From contig CAVQDO010000023.1 in NCBI GenBank assembly GCA_963711255.1, forward strand, positions 62,001 to 126,000: 64,000 bases of DNA, in the 5' to 3' direction. The notes under the pieces are model-generated. The model saw only the letters and a list, made by a program, of their open reading frames with translations. It was not told the origin of the DNA and searched no databases. Numbering within the stretch: the stretch's first letter is position 1; every line of letters starts with the position of its first letter. This document shows, one piece after another, positions 1 through 8,417 of the stretch. The position numbers were made by a program, and so were the translations under genes. The stretch comes from GCA-2746365 sp963711255. GTDB lineage: Bacteria > Pseudomonadota > Gammaproteobacteria > SZUA-229.

Positions 1-2
1 AC

Positions 3-2354
3 CTCGCTGCACGTGATGCTGAATGGATGGGCAAGCTATATAACTTCCTGGGCATGACAACCGGTGTCAGTATATCTGGTATGGACCATGTGGCGAAAAA
101 ACAGGCCTATGCATCAGACATAACCTACGGCACCAATAACGAATTCGGGTTTGATTACCTGCGCGATAACATGGCATTTACCGCTGAAGAGAAAGTTCAG
201 CGGGTGCCTTACTTTGCTATTGTCGACGAAGTGGATTCTATTTTAATCGATGAAGCCAGAACACCGTTGATTATTTCGGGTGCTGTTGGTGAAAACAGTG
301 ACCTGCATTTGCGTTTCAACGATATAGTTAAAAAGCTGGAACAAGGCCGCTTAACGACAAAAGAAGAGCCGGAAGAAGGTGATTTTTCTGTCGATGAGAA
401 AAGTAAAAGTGTTCATATTACCGAGCAGGGCCACCAGAAAGTTGAAGAAATCCTGGTAGAAGAAGGCATTCTTGAAGCGACTGACTCACTCTACAGTGCA
501 ACGAATATCAACCTTGTGCATTATCTAAACGCAGCTTTGCGTGCAGCTGTACTGTTTGATAAAGACGTGCATTATATTGTTCGTGATAAGCAGGTGATTA
601 TCGTTGATGAATTTACCGGTCGTACCATGGAAGGACGTCGCTGGTCAGAAGGCCTGCACCAGGCGGTAGAAGCCAAAGAAGGCGTACCTATCCAAAATGA
701 AAACCAGACCCTGGCTTCTATTACTTTCCAGAATTATTTCAGGCTGTATGACAAGCTTTCCGGAATGACCGGTACTGCCGACACGGAAGCGGAAGAGTTA
801 CTGCAGATTTATAATCTTGAAGTGGTCGTTATTCCGACCAACCGGCCAATGGCACGCAACGATAAAACCGACCAGGTGTTTTTGACTCCGGATGAAAAAT
901 TTAACGCTATTGTTGAAGATATTAAAGATTGCCAGCAACGTAAGCAGCCCGTGCTTGTGGGTACAGCCTCGATCGAAGTGTCTGAGCATATTTCAGCCTT
1001 GCTGAAGAAGGCAAAAATTGAGCATAGCGTGTTGAATGCCAAGCAGCATGAAAATGAAGCGCATATTATTGAGAACGCCGGCCTTCCCGGCGCGGTTACG
1101 ATAGCGACCAACATGGCTGGCCGTGGTACCGATATTGTTCTCGGTGGTAACCTCGAAGTTGAACTGGTACAAAACGCAGATGCCGGTGAAGAAAAACTTG
1201 AAAGCATTAAAGCTGACTGGGGAAAACGCCATCAGCAAGTGTTAGAGGCAGGTGGTTTACATGTTATTGGCAGTGAGCGTCACGAGTCACGCCGAATTGA
1301 TAACCAGTTGCGTGGCCGTTCCGGTCGCCAGGGTGATGCCGGTTCCAGCCGTTTTTACCTGTCGCTGCAGGATGACCTGATGCGTATTTTTGCATCGGAC
1401 AAAGTCGGTGCCTTAATGAAAAAACTGGGCATGGAAGAAGGTGAAGCGATCGAACACCCATGGGTTAACCGTGCCATTGAAAATGCCCAGCGCAAAGTTG
1501 AAGGCCATAACTATGATATTCGTAAGCAGTTGCTCGAGTATGATGATGTTGCAAACGATCAGCGGAAGGTAGTTTACGCACAGCGAAATGAAATGATGGC
1601 AGAGAGTGATCTGTCTGAAACCATCAAGGTCATTCGTGATGAAGTGATAAATAATGTCATCGATACCTCAATACCTCATGGCAGTCTTGATGAGCAGTGG
1701 GATATTGACGGCCTGGAAAGAACACTGGACGAAGAGTTCGGTCTTAAACTTCCGGTAGCAGATTGGCTGGAACAGGATCATATGCTGGATGAAGCAGGCC
1801 TGCGTAGAAAGATACTGGCTACCGTAGCCGAAGAGTTTGCAGCCAAGGAGCAACTGGTTGGTTCTGAAGGCATGCGCAATTACGAAAAGCATGTCATGCT
1901 TAATGTACTCGACAAACTGTGGAAAGAGCATTTGGCTGCGATGGATTATTTGCGGCAGAGTATTGGCCTGCGTGGTTATGCACAGAAAAATCCGAAACAG
2001 GAATATAAACGCGAAGCATTCGAGATGTTCTCTGAGCTGCTGGAGCGTATTAAATACGAAGTTGTCACCATACTGACGAAAGTTAAAATTCAGTCAAACG
2101 AAGAGGTTGAACAGCTTGATGCCAATGAAAACGCCGAAGTTCAAAATGTCAGTTATCAGCACGCCGATGCCGCAGGCATTCAAAATGCTCAAGCTGGCGA
2201 CGCTGGTGCTGAAGGCCAGGGTGCTGAAGGACGGGGTGCTGTTGCGAATGCCGCACAACCATTCCAGCGCGGCCAGAAAAAGATCGGCCGTAACGATCCA
2301 TGCTATTGCGGTTCTGGCAAAAAATATAAACAGTGTCACGGTAAATTAAGCTAG
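3..2354 (+). CDS. secA: Protein translocase subunit SecA, 5' end cut off by the window
   Basis: ATPase motor that pushes unfolded preproteins through SecYEG at the inner membrane. The frame is open from the window edge (L-A-A-R-D-A-E-W before the first internal Met), so about 115 N-terminal residues with the first Walker A motif lie outside; about 783 residues are visible against roughly 900 for the full protein. Visible landmarks are the YGTNNEFGFDYLRDNM stretch and DEVDSILIDEARTPLIISG of nucleotide-binding domain 1, GRRWSEGLHQAVEAKE in the preprotein cross-linking region, TNMAGRGTDIVLGG and GRSGRQGDAGSS of the second motor domain, and a C-terminal zinc tail CYCGSGKKYKQCHG that binds SecB. 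The linker before the tail is Ala/Gly/Gln-rich, as is usual. argJ follows on the same strand after 39 bases. Identification is certain. Confidence 0.98.
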   Translation, partial: LAARDAEWMGKLYNFLGMTTGVSISGMDHVAKKQAYASDITYGTNNEFGFDYLRDNMAFTAEEKVQRVPYFAIVDEVDSILIDEARTPLIISGAVGENSDLHLRFNDIVKKLEQGRLTTKEEPEEGDFSVDEKSKSVHITEQGHQKVEEILVEEGILEATDSLYSATNINLVHYLNAALRAAVLFDKDVHYIVRDKQVIIVDEFTGRTMEGRRWSEGLHQAVEAKEGVPIQNENQTLASITFQNYFRLYDKLSGMTGTADTEAEELLQIYNLEVVVIPTNRPMARNDKTDQVFLTPDEKFNAIVEDIKDCQQRKQPVLVGTASIEVSEHISALLKKAKIEHSVLNAKQHENEAHIIENAGLPGAVTIATNMAGRGTDIVLGGNLEVELVQNADAGEEKLESIKADWGKRHQQVLEAGGLHVIGSERHESRRIDNQLRGRSGRQGDAGSSRFYLSLQDDLMRIFASDKVGALMKKLGMEEGEAIEHPWVNRAIENAQRKVEGHNYDIRKQLLEYDDVANDQRKVVYAQRNEMMAESDLSETIKVIRDEVINNVIDTSIPHGSLDEQWDIDGLERTLDEEFGLKLPVADWLEQDHMLDEAGLRRKILATVAEEFAAKEQLVGSEGMRNYEKHVMLNVLDKLWKEHLAAMDYLRQSIGLRGYAQKNPKQEYKREAFEMFSELLERIKYEVVTILTKVKIQSNEEVEQLDANENAEVQNVSYQHADAAGIQNAQAGDAGAEGQGAEGRGAVANAAQPFQRGQKKIGRNDPCYCGSGKKYKQCHGKLS

Positions 2355-2393
2355 ACCTTATTGCCTCGGGATAATTAAAAGACGGAAAAGAAA

Positions 2394-3623
2394 ATGGCAG
2401 TTGCATTAAATGAACCTGAAGGGCTTTTGCCTGTAGCAGGTATTAAACTGGCATCAGTTGCTGCAGGAATTAAAAAAAATGGCCGTGATGACATGGTATT
2501 TATTGTCATTGACGAAAAAGCATCCTGTGCTGCGACGTTTACCAAAAATGCATTTTGTGCTGCCCCCGTTAGCCTCGCAAAAAAACACCTATCACAGCAG
2601 TCAGCAGATTCATCAATTCGTGCGTTGATGATTAACTCCGGCAATGCAAATGCCGGTACTGGCGAAACCGGCATGCGAAATGCCGAGCAAAGCTGTGAAT
2701 GGCTGGCCGATAAACTGCAGTGTTCAGCACAGCAGATACTTCCTTTTTCAACCGGTGTCATTGGAGAGCAGCTGCCAATGTCTGCGTTACAGTCTGGCAT
2801 TGATAAATTTAATGATGTTCTTTCTGAAAATAACTGGCTGTCTGCTGCCCAGGGAATAATGACGACGGACACTGTGGCAAAAGCGCTATCTACAACGCTG
2901 ACGCTCGGCGGGAAAATGATTACGCTTAGCGGGATTGCAAAAGGCTCTGGCATGATTTGTCCAAATATGGCGACCATGCTTTCATTTATTGCGACTGATG
3001 CCAATATTGAAGCCGAATTTTTACAGCAAAGCTTATCGGTGGCAGTGGCAGACAGTTTTAATGCCATTACGGTTGATGGCGACACCTCTACGAATGACGC
3101 CTGTGTATTGCTTGCTACCGGGAAAGCCGGTAATGAGCAGCTTAATGCAGACAGTGCGGATGCAACTGCTTTTACAAAAGTGCTCAATGAGCTTTGCCAG
3201 CAGCTGGCACAGACTATTGTGCGTGATGCGGAAGGTGCGACAAAATTTGTCACGGTCAGCATTGAGCAATCGCAGTCAAAAGCAGAAGCAAAAAATGTGG
3301 CCTATACCATTGCGCACTCACCCCTGGTGAAAACAGCCCTGTTTGCCAGTGACCCGAACTGGGGACGAATTCTGGCAGCCGTTGGCCGCGCTGACATTGA
3401 GCAGCTTGATATTAGTGGCGTTAATATTTATCTTGGTGAAGTCTGTATTGTTCGCGCTGGTGGTGTTGATCAGGGCTACAGCGAAGACAAAGGACAGGCT
3501 GAGATGAATAAAGAAGAAATTATTATCCGTGTTGAGCTGGGCCGTGGTGAAGAATCGGCAGTCATATGGACCTCGGATTTATCGCATGAATATGTTCGTA
3601 TTAATGCCGAGTATCGCTCCTGA
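2394..3623 (+). CDS. argJ: Bifunctional ornithine acetyltransferase / N-acetylglutamate synthase ArgJ
   Basis: Transfers acetyl from N-acetylornithine to glutamate (and, in bifunctional forms, from acetyl-CoA) in the cyclic arginine pathway. The 409-residue protein has the family autoprocessing site KGSGMICPNMATML, with the nucleophilic Thr at about residue 194 that becomes the N-terminus of the beta chain, and the oxyanion stretch STGVIG near residue 119. GDTSTNDAC and the C-terminal DLSHEYVRINAEYRS also match the family. ATG start with a weak purine-rich site upstream. Whether it is mono- or bifunctional cannot be told from the sequence. The argJ-Nudix order downstream of secA is common in Gammaproteobacteria. 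Confidence 0.96.
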   Translation: MAVALNEPEGLLPVAGIKLASVAAGIKKNGRDDMVFIVIDEKASCAATFTKNAFCAAPVSLAKKHLSQQSADSSIRALMINSGNANAGTGETGMRNAEQSCEWLADKLQCSAQQILPFSTGVIGEQLPMSALQSGIDKFNDVLSENNWLSAAQGIMTTDTVAKALSTTLTLGGKMITLSGIAKGSGMICPNMATMLSFIATDANIEAEFLQQSLSVAVADSFNAITVDGDTSTNDACVLLATGKAGNEQLNADSADATAFTKVLNELCQQLAQTIVRDAEGATKFVTVSIEQSQSKAEAKNVAYTIAHSPLVKTALFASDPNWGRILAAVGRADIEQLDISGVNIYLGEVCIVRAGGVDQGYSEDKGQAEMNKEEIIIRVELGRGEESAVIWTSDLSHEYVRINAEYRS

Positions 3624-3700
3624 GTATTGCCCTTCAGTAAGGCTCCGAGAGTTGGTGCCGGGTTCCAGAATTCAGTAATTTTCCAAGCCGGTATTTTATT

Positions 3701-4657
3701 ATGTCTGATATCGTTCACGTCGCAGTAGCTGTTATCGTAAATCAGCGAGATGAAGTGTGCATCAGCCTGCGACATAATGACGCACACCAGGGTGGCCTCT
3801 GGGAGTTTCCCGGCGGAAAAGTTGAGCCGGATGAAACAGCCGGGCAGGCTCTGGTTCGTGAAATCAGGGAAGAGCTTGATCTTGAAATTCAGAACAGCAG
3901 GCCACTGATTACGGTTAATCATCAATACCACGACAAATCTGTCAAATTACAGGTTTTTAAAATACTCTCGTATAGCGGTGAAGCAAAAGGCGCCGAAGGT
4001 CAGGATGTTAAGTGGGTCCATGTTTCACAGCTATCCCGATACCCGTTCCCGGAAGCTAATTTACCGATAATTAATGCCATACAATTACCCGATAAATATT
4101 TAATAACGGGCAAGTTCTCCAGTGTCGATGATTTTAAAAATAAACTGAACAATGCATTAGGCCGCGGCATTAAGCTGGTGCAGCTGCGTTTGAAAGAGGG
4201 TAGTGTTGATAATCCGGATGATCTGAAGCTGCTGGTCGAATATACAGCGGAATCATGCAAACGGTCTGCTGCGAAGTTAATGCTGAATTTGCATGATACT
4301 TATCGCGAGTCACTCGATCTTGATGCAATAGAATATGCCGGTTTTCATGCGGACAGCAAAATGCTAAATAGCATGACACAAGCTGTTGCCGGACAGCTGT
4401 TCTCGGCATCGTGTCATAACAGTGAGGAATTAAAGCAGGCAATGCGCTTTAATGCCGATTTTGTAGTATTGTCACCGGTGCAGAAAACCAGTAGCCATCC
4501 CGATATGGACGCCATGGGCTGGCAGAAATTCTCGGAATTAATTGAAAATGTACCGCTTCCGGTTTTTGCTCTTGGCGGTGTTTCAGAAAAAGATATTGAG
4601 CGGGCGTGGCAGCAGGGTGCGCAGGGAATATCGGCAATCAGTGCGCTGTGGGAATAA
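3701..4657 (+). CDS. Nudix hydrolase (MutT-like) fused to a ThiE/TenI-like domain
   Basis: Two-domain protein of 318 residues. Residues 1-130 are a MutT-type Nudix domain with an intact Nudix box at about 38-61 (G-G-K-V-E-P-D-E...R-E-I-R-E-E-L), expected to hydrolyse oxidised dNTPs such as 8-oxo-dGTP. Residues from about 135 form a TIM-barrel like thiamine phosphate synthase/TenI, with QLRLKE near its start, SCHNSEEL in the middle and FALGGVSEKDI near the end. The acidic residues that hold Mg-pyrophosphate in true ThiE are not evident: the usual N-D-R is N-L-H here and the H-L-G-Q-x-D region reads F-H-A-D-S-K. I therefore doubt thiamine phosphate synthase activity. This fusion is widespread in Gammaproteobacteria, and the C-terminal role is unsettled. 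Confidence 0.93.
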   Translation: MSDIVHVAVAVIVNQRDEVCISLRHNDAHQGGLWEFPGGKVEPDETAGQALVREIREELDLEIQNSRPLITVNHQYHDKSVKLQVFKILSYSGEAKGAEGQDVKWVHVSQLSRYPFPEANLPIINAIQLPDKYLITGKFSSVDDFKNKLNNALGRGIKLVQLRLKEGSVDNPDDLKLLVEYTAESCKRSAAKLMLNLHDTYRESLDLDAIEYAGFHADSKMLNSMTQAVAGQLFSASCHNSEELKQAMRFNADFVVLSPVQKTSSHPDMDAMGWQKFSELIENVPLPVFALGGVSEKDIERAWQQGAQGISAISALWE

Positions 4658-4683
4658 ACCGGGTTATTTATTTGCCGGTTTTT
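4656..4683 (+). terminator. Rho-independent terminator after the Nudix/ThiE gene
   Basis: Seven-base stem AAACCGG / CCGGTTT with a 12-base AT-rich loop, followed by a short T run. It starts at the stop codon of the Nudix-ThiE gene and lies between convergent genes (zapD ends just beyond), so it probably ends the secA-side transcript. Confidence 0.6.
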
Positions 4684-4701
4684 ACAGGTCAGTGCGTACG
4701 G

Positions 4702-5472
4702 TTATATAGCGCACATTTTTAATTTAAAGTTAACATCATCCTGGCATTGTTCCGGCCTTAATGACGGGTCTTCATTTTTCATGAAACGGATTGAGAAACG
4801 ATGTTTACCGGCACTAATCTCCGGGTAACATAAACTTTCATTGGGAATCGATACACGCAATAACTGTATTGCCTGGTTGGTATCCAGCGATTTCTGGAAG
4901 AAACCGTTTTGTGCGACTTCGTCCGTATTTTCAGTACTGTGCCGTAATACATCCAGAATCAGCTGAACCGAACGGTCCAGGTGGCTAAAAGGATGGAACC
5001 ACTTTTCGATATGTTGCTGACGTTTTTCTTTGGGTATGGATAACCAGTGCCTGAGTGCAGGTAAATCAAAATCACAGATACTGCCGGGTACTGAATTTTT
5101 TTGCGCGATGGCAGCAAGCAGTTCGATGTTTTTAGTTTCCTGGCCCAGTTGTCCGCTAACTGCCTGCAGCTCAGCAATTCGCTCATGGATGTTTGTTAAA
5201 ACAGAGCTTAACTGGGACTGGTCAATCTGCGGACGTTTGGATAATCGCTCAAGGCGCGAGTGCTGCCGTTCGAGCTCTTTAAGCGCTTCCAGTTTGATAT
5301 CACTGCGGGTGGTAAATGCCAGTATTTCAAGAATAGAATCGATAGCAACACGGTTATTCCAGTCAGAGCCATGTTTCAGGTGGAAGGAATATTGTTGAAA
5401 GAGTTTTTCAAGGCGTAAAAAAGCACGTACTTTCTCGTTTAATGGCTGTTCGTAAACGTAATAGTCAGTCAC
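4702..5472 (-). CDS. zapD: Cell division protein ZapD
   Basis: FtsZ-binding protein that bundles FtsZ filaments at the division ring. From the chosen GTG start the protein has 256 residues, close to the roughly 247 of E. coli ZapD, and YEQPLNEKVRAFLRLEKLF lines up residue for residue with the E. coli N-terminus. SICDFDLPALRHWL in the middle and KHRFSIRFM at the C-terminus are family signatures. The open frame runs further upstream to TTG/GTG codons near 5532 (20 extra residues), but the extension has no family counterpart, so GTG at 5472 is preferred. Neither start has a strong ribosome site. First gene of a minus-strand run zapD-coaE-pilD-pilC-pilB read in the order pilB to zapD, as in many Gammaproteobacteria. 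Confidence 0.92.
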   Translation of the reverse strand: MTDYYVYEQPLNEKVRAFLRLEKLFQQYSFHLKHGSDWNNRVAIDSILEILAFTTRSDIKLEALKELERQHSRLERLSKRPQIDQSQLSSVLTNIHERIAELQAVSGQLGQETKNIELLAAIAQKNSVPGSICDFDLPALRHWLSIPKEKRQQHIEKWFHPFSHLDRSVQLILDVLRHSTENTDEVAQNGFFQKSLDTNQAIQLLRVSIPNESLCYPEISAGKHRFSIRFMKNEDPSLRPEQCQDDVNFKLKMCAI

Positions 5473-5579
5473 ATTAGTGCTTCGTCGTTGATGAAAAGAG
5501 TAGGATGTAATAGCATCGTAATAGTTCACCAAATTTTACACTTTTTTTCTACCTAAGTGCGGTTAGCGGGCCGGGAATT

Positions 5580-6197
5580 TTATTTATTATTAGCGGCTAA
5601 TTGTCTGTATTTATCATGAAAATGTAAAACCATTGACTCTAGTTGACTGAAATTACTATTATTTTCAATAATGTCGTCAGCTTCACTTAATCTTCTTTCA
5701 TCGCTAACCTGGCTGTTAATAATTGAATGAATTTCGTCCAGACTTCGATTGTCTCGTTGCCTGATACGGTTAACCCGGGTATTTTTATCAGCAATCACAA
5801 CCAGTGACTGATCGATAACATCGTTAAATCCCGTTTCGAATAATAAAGGAATGACAATAATCAGGTAAGCGGGTGGGTTTTCAGATGCCTGCAAGCCGTT
5901 AATCTGCCGATTAACTTCTTCGCGTATCCTGGGATGCAGAATTTTTTCTAGCTGCTGTTTTTTTTCGTTATCCCCGAAAACAAGCCGGGCGAGTTTTTTT
6001 CTATCGATGCTGGAGTCTGCGGCAACAATATCATTGCCAAAAGTACGGGCCACTTCCTCGGCTATTAGCGGGTTGTTATTGAGAAGATCCCGGGCAATAA
6101 CATCGGTATCAATGACCGGTACCGCCAGGCTGTTGAACAGGTCTGAGACGGCGGTTTTGCCACTGCCAATGCCACCGGTTAATCCTATCTTTAACAT
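5580..6197 (-). CDS. coaE: Dephospho-CoA kinase CoaE
   Basis: Last step of coenzyme A synthesis: phosphorylates the ribose 3'-hydroxyl of dephospho-CoA with ATP. 205 residues, a normal family length. The P-loop GLTGGIGSGKTAVSDLF covers residues 5-21, D-T-D-V-I-A-R-D follows at about 31-38, and H-P-R-I-R and the V-I-P-L-L-F-E-T stretch are the other CoaE landmarks. It follows pilD with a 12-base gap, so both are almost certainly on one transcript. Confidence 0.96.
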   Translation of the reverse strand: MLKIGLTGGIGSGKTAVSDLFNSLAVPVIDTDVIARDLLNNNPLIAEEVARTFGNDIVAADSSIDRKKLARLVFGDNEKKQQLEKILHPRIREEVNRQINGLQASENPPAYLIIVIPLLFETGFNDVIDQSLVVIADKNTRVNRIRQRDNRSLDEIHSIINSQVSDERRLSEADDIIENNSNFSQLESMVLHFHDKYRQLAANNK

Positions 6198-6209
6198 AGC
6201 ACTAAGGTA

Positions 6210-7109
6210 CTACAGAAAGGATAAATAGGTCGCGTTGATTGCTTCACCCCATAACAGCGCTATCCAGCCTGCCACCGCCAGGTACGGGCCGAAGGGAATC
6301 GGTTGCTGCTTTCCTGTTTTACCTGTCAGCAGCATGGTTATGCCCGCGACAGAACCAACCACGGAAGACAGCAGGATGATCTGTGGCAGGTAGCTAAAAC
6401 CGGCCCATGCACCAAGCGCGGCAAGCAGCTTGAAGTCACCATAGCCCATGCCTTCTTTTTTCGTCAGCAGTCTGAATAAATGGAACACTGACCAGAGAAT
6501 GAGGTAGCCGGCCATTGCGCCGATAACACTGGATTTCAAATCGGTGAATAAATCAAAAAAGCTGATAAACAGGCCTAGCCATAACAATGGAAGTGTAATG
6601 CTATCGGGTAGTAACTGTTTTTTCAGGTCGATCAGTGTCAGCGCGATCAGTACCCAGGTGAAAAGCAGGGCAGCCAGTGTCTGCAGGCTAACGCCAAAGG
6701 TATAGGCTGCAGCCAGCGAGGTAACACCCGTGAGCAGTTCAACCAGCGGGTACTGGGCAGATATGGATGTTTTACAGGATGAGCACTTGCCTCTTAAAAA
6801 GAGGTAACTGATTACAGGAATATTTTCCCAGAAACGTATTTTGTGGCCACAGTTCGGGCAGGCTGATGCCGGTGTTGCCAGGTTGAGCGATGCCAGTTCT
6901 GGCTCGGTCTCTGCCTGTTTGATTTCCAGAAATTCATGGCATTCATGCTTCCAGTCCCGCTCCATCATCAATGGCAGACGGTAGGCGACAACATTCAAAA
7001 AACTGCCGACACATAATCCAAGAAAAAGCACGGAAGAATAAAACAGCCACGGCATCGACTGGAACGTCAGTGTCATGTTCTCAAAAACAATAACGATGTT
7101 ATCTATCAT
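6210..7109 (-). CDS. pilD: Prepilin leader peptidase / N-methyltransferase PilD
   Basis: Inner-membrane aspartic protease that cleaves type IV prepilins after the Gly of the G-F-T-L-I-E signal and methylates the new N-terminal Phe. The N-terminal domain has VGSFLNVVAYRLPLMMERDW and a zinc tetracysteine (Cys 84, 87, 109, 112). About seven further hydrophobic segments follow. The two catalytic aspartates are in LIDLKKQLLPD (Asp161) and GYGDFK (Asp225). 299 residues is typical. It sits between pilC and coaE, and its two likely substrates are encoded at 11.2-12.1 kb. Confidence 0.96.
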   Translation of the reverse strand: MIDNIVIVFENMTLTFQSMPWLFYSSVLFLGLCVGSFLNVVAYRLPLMMERDWKHECHEFLEIKQAETEPELASLNLATPASACPNCGHKIRFWENIPVISYLFLRGKCSSCKTSISAQYPLVELLTGVTSLAAAYTFGVSLQTLAALLFTWVLIALTLIDLKKQLLPDSITLPLLWLGLFISFFDLFTDLKSSVIGAMAGYLILWSVFHLFRLLTKKEGMGYGDFKLLAALGAWAGFSYLPQIILLSSVVGSVAGITMLLTGKTGKQQPIPFGPYLAVAGWIALLWGEAINATYLSFL

Positions 7110-7141
7110 GTGGCTAGCGGCTTTGTGCAGGGCAAGCTGTA

Positions 7142-8380
7142 TTAAACAACTTCACCCATTTTGAAGATAGGCAGATACATGGCGATAACCAGGCCACCAA
7201 TGATAACGGCGAGGAAGGACATGATTAATGGTTCTAACATTGCTGTAAGATTGTCAACAGCATCGTCTACTGCCTCTTCATAGTATTCAGCGACTTTATC
7301 CAGCATCTCATCAAGGGCACCAGATTCCTCACCAATACCGACCATCTGAATCAGCATGTTAGGAAATAACTCTTTATTTTGTGCCAGGCTTGCCTGTAGT
7401 GTTGTACCTGAAGAAATATCATCTCTGACCTGCAGGATCGCTTCTTTATATACGCTGTTACCTGCGGCACCCGCAACCGATACCATTGCCTCAACCAGCG
7501 GCACGCCTGCCGCGAACATTGTTGCCAGTGTCCTGGCAAAGCGAGCAATTGAGGCATTGGTAGTTAAAGCACCAACGGCAGGTAACTTAAGCGACAGCCT
7601 GTCCAGTGAATCTCTAAAAGCTTTTGATCGAAGCTTTGCCTGTTTGAAGGAGTAAACTGCGGCTATGATAGCGCCAATAAAAAGCCAGACATTATCAACT
7701 AGCAAATCAGACAGTCCGACAACAAATAATGTAAAGGCGGGTAGTTCCGCACCAAATCCAGCAAACATCTCTGCGAAGGTTGGCACCACAAAAATCAAAA
7801 GGATGGCAGAAACTACAACTGCAACCACCAGTACTGAGATTGGGTATGTCATCGCCTTTTTAATTTTTGTTTTTAATGCTTCGGATTTTTCTTTATAGGT
7901 AGCGACTTTATCCAGTAGTGTTTCCAGCGCACCTGATTGCTCACCCGCATCAACCAGGCTGACAAATAATTCATCAAAGTGCTCAGGGTGCTGGCTAAGT
8001 GCCTGTGCCAGTGTGCCGCCGGCTTCAACATCGGCTTTAATCAGGAAGATCAGTTTTGACATACTCGGATTCGAGTGGCCCTGGCCGACGATATCAAAGG
8101 CCTGTACCATGGGTACACCAGCTTTCATCATGGTGGCTAGCTGACGACTGAATACAGCAATGTCTTTAGTGGTGATAGGCGTTTTTTTCTCACCGAAAAT
8201 GGAACCGCTCTTTTTCTTGATTTTGCCTTTTTTCGGGGTCAATCCCTGTTTACGCAATTCAGCTTTTACAACATCAGGACTGGCGGCAGTCATCTCTCCT
8301 TTGACGGTCGCACCCTTGTTATTGGTGCATTCCCACGCGTAGGTAGCATTTTTAACTATTTTAGCTTTTGCCTTTGCCAT
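7142..8380 (-). CDS. pilC: Type IV pilus inner-membrane platform protein PilC
   Basis: Polytopic membrane protein of the GspF/PilC family that anchors the assembly ATPase and helps move pilin subunits into the fibre. 412 residues, with two copies of the GspF domain (about 75-200 and 280-400), each followed by strong membrane segments. MMKAGVPMVQAF and MFAAGVPLVEAM are the matching starts of the two copies, and each copy also has a G-E-x-S-G-A-L-E/D motif. The N-terminal Lys-rich stretch is expected to be cytoplasmic. A good ribosome site (AGGATA) precedes the ATG. It lies 37 bases after pilB and 32 before pilD. Confidence 0.96.
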   Translation of the reverse strand: MAKAKAKIVKNATYAWECTNNKGATVKGEMTAASPDVVKAELRKQGLTPKKGKIKKKSGSIFGEKKTPITTKDIAVFSRQLATMMKAGVPMVQAFDIVGQGHSNPSMSKLIFLIKADVEAGGTLAQALSQHPEHFDELFVSLVDAGEQSGALETLLDKVATYKEKSEALKTKIKKAMTYPISVLVVAVVVSAILLIFVVPTFAEMFAGFGAELPAFTLFVVGLSDLLVDNVWLFIGAIIAAVYSFKQAKLRSKAFRDSLDRLSLKLPAVGALTTNASIARFARTLATMFAAGVPLVEAMVSVAGAAGNSVYKEAILQVRDDISSGTTLQASLAQNKELFPNMLIQMVGIGEESGALDEMLDKVAEYYEEAVDDAVDNLTAMLEPLIMSFLAVIIGGLVIAMYLPIFKMGEVV

Positions 8381-8417
8381 GTGTATATCCTGGTTGTTTT
8401 CTTTAATCTATTGTTTA

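Noticed and set aside
2375..3262. A 295-residue frame on the minus strand over argJ
   Set aside because: It is the antisense shadow of a gene with strong family motifs; its Ser/Ala/Phe-rich translation has no domain features.
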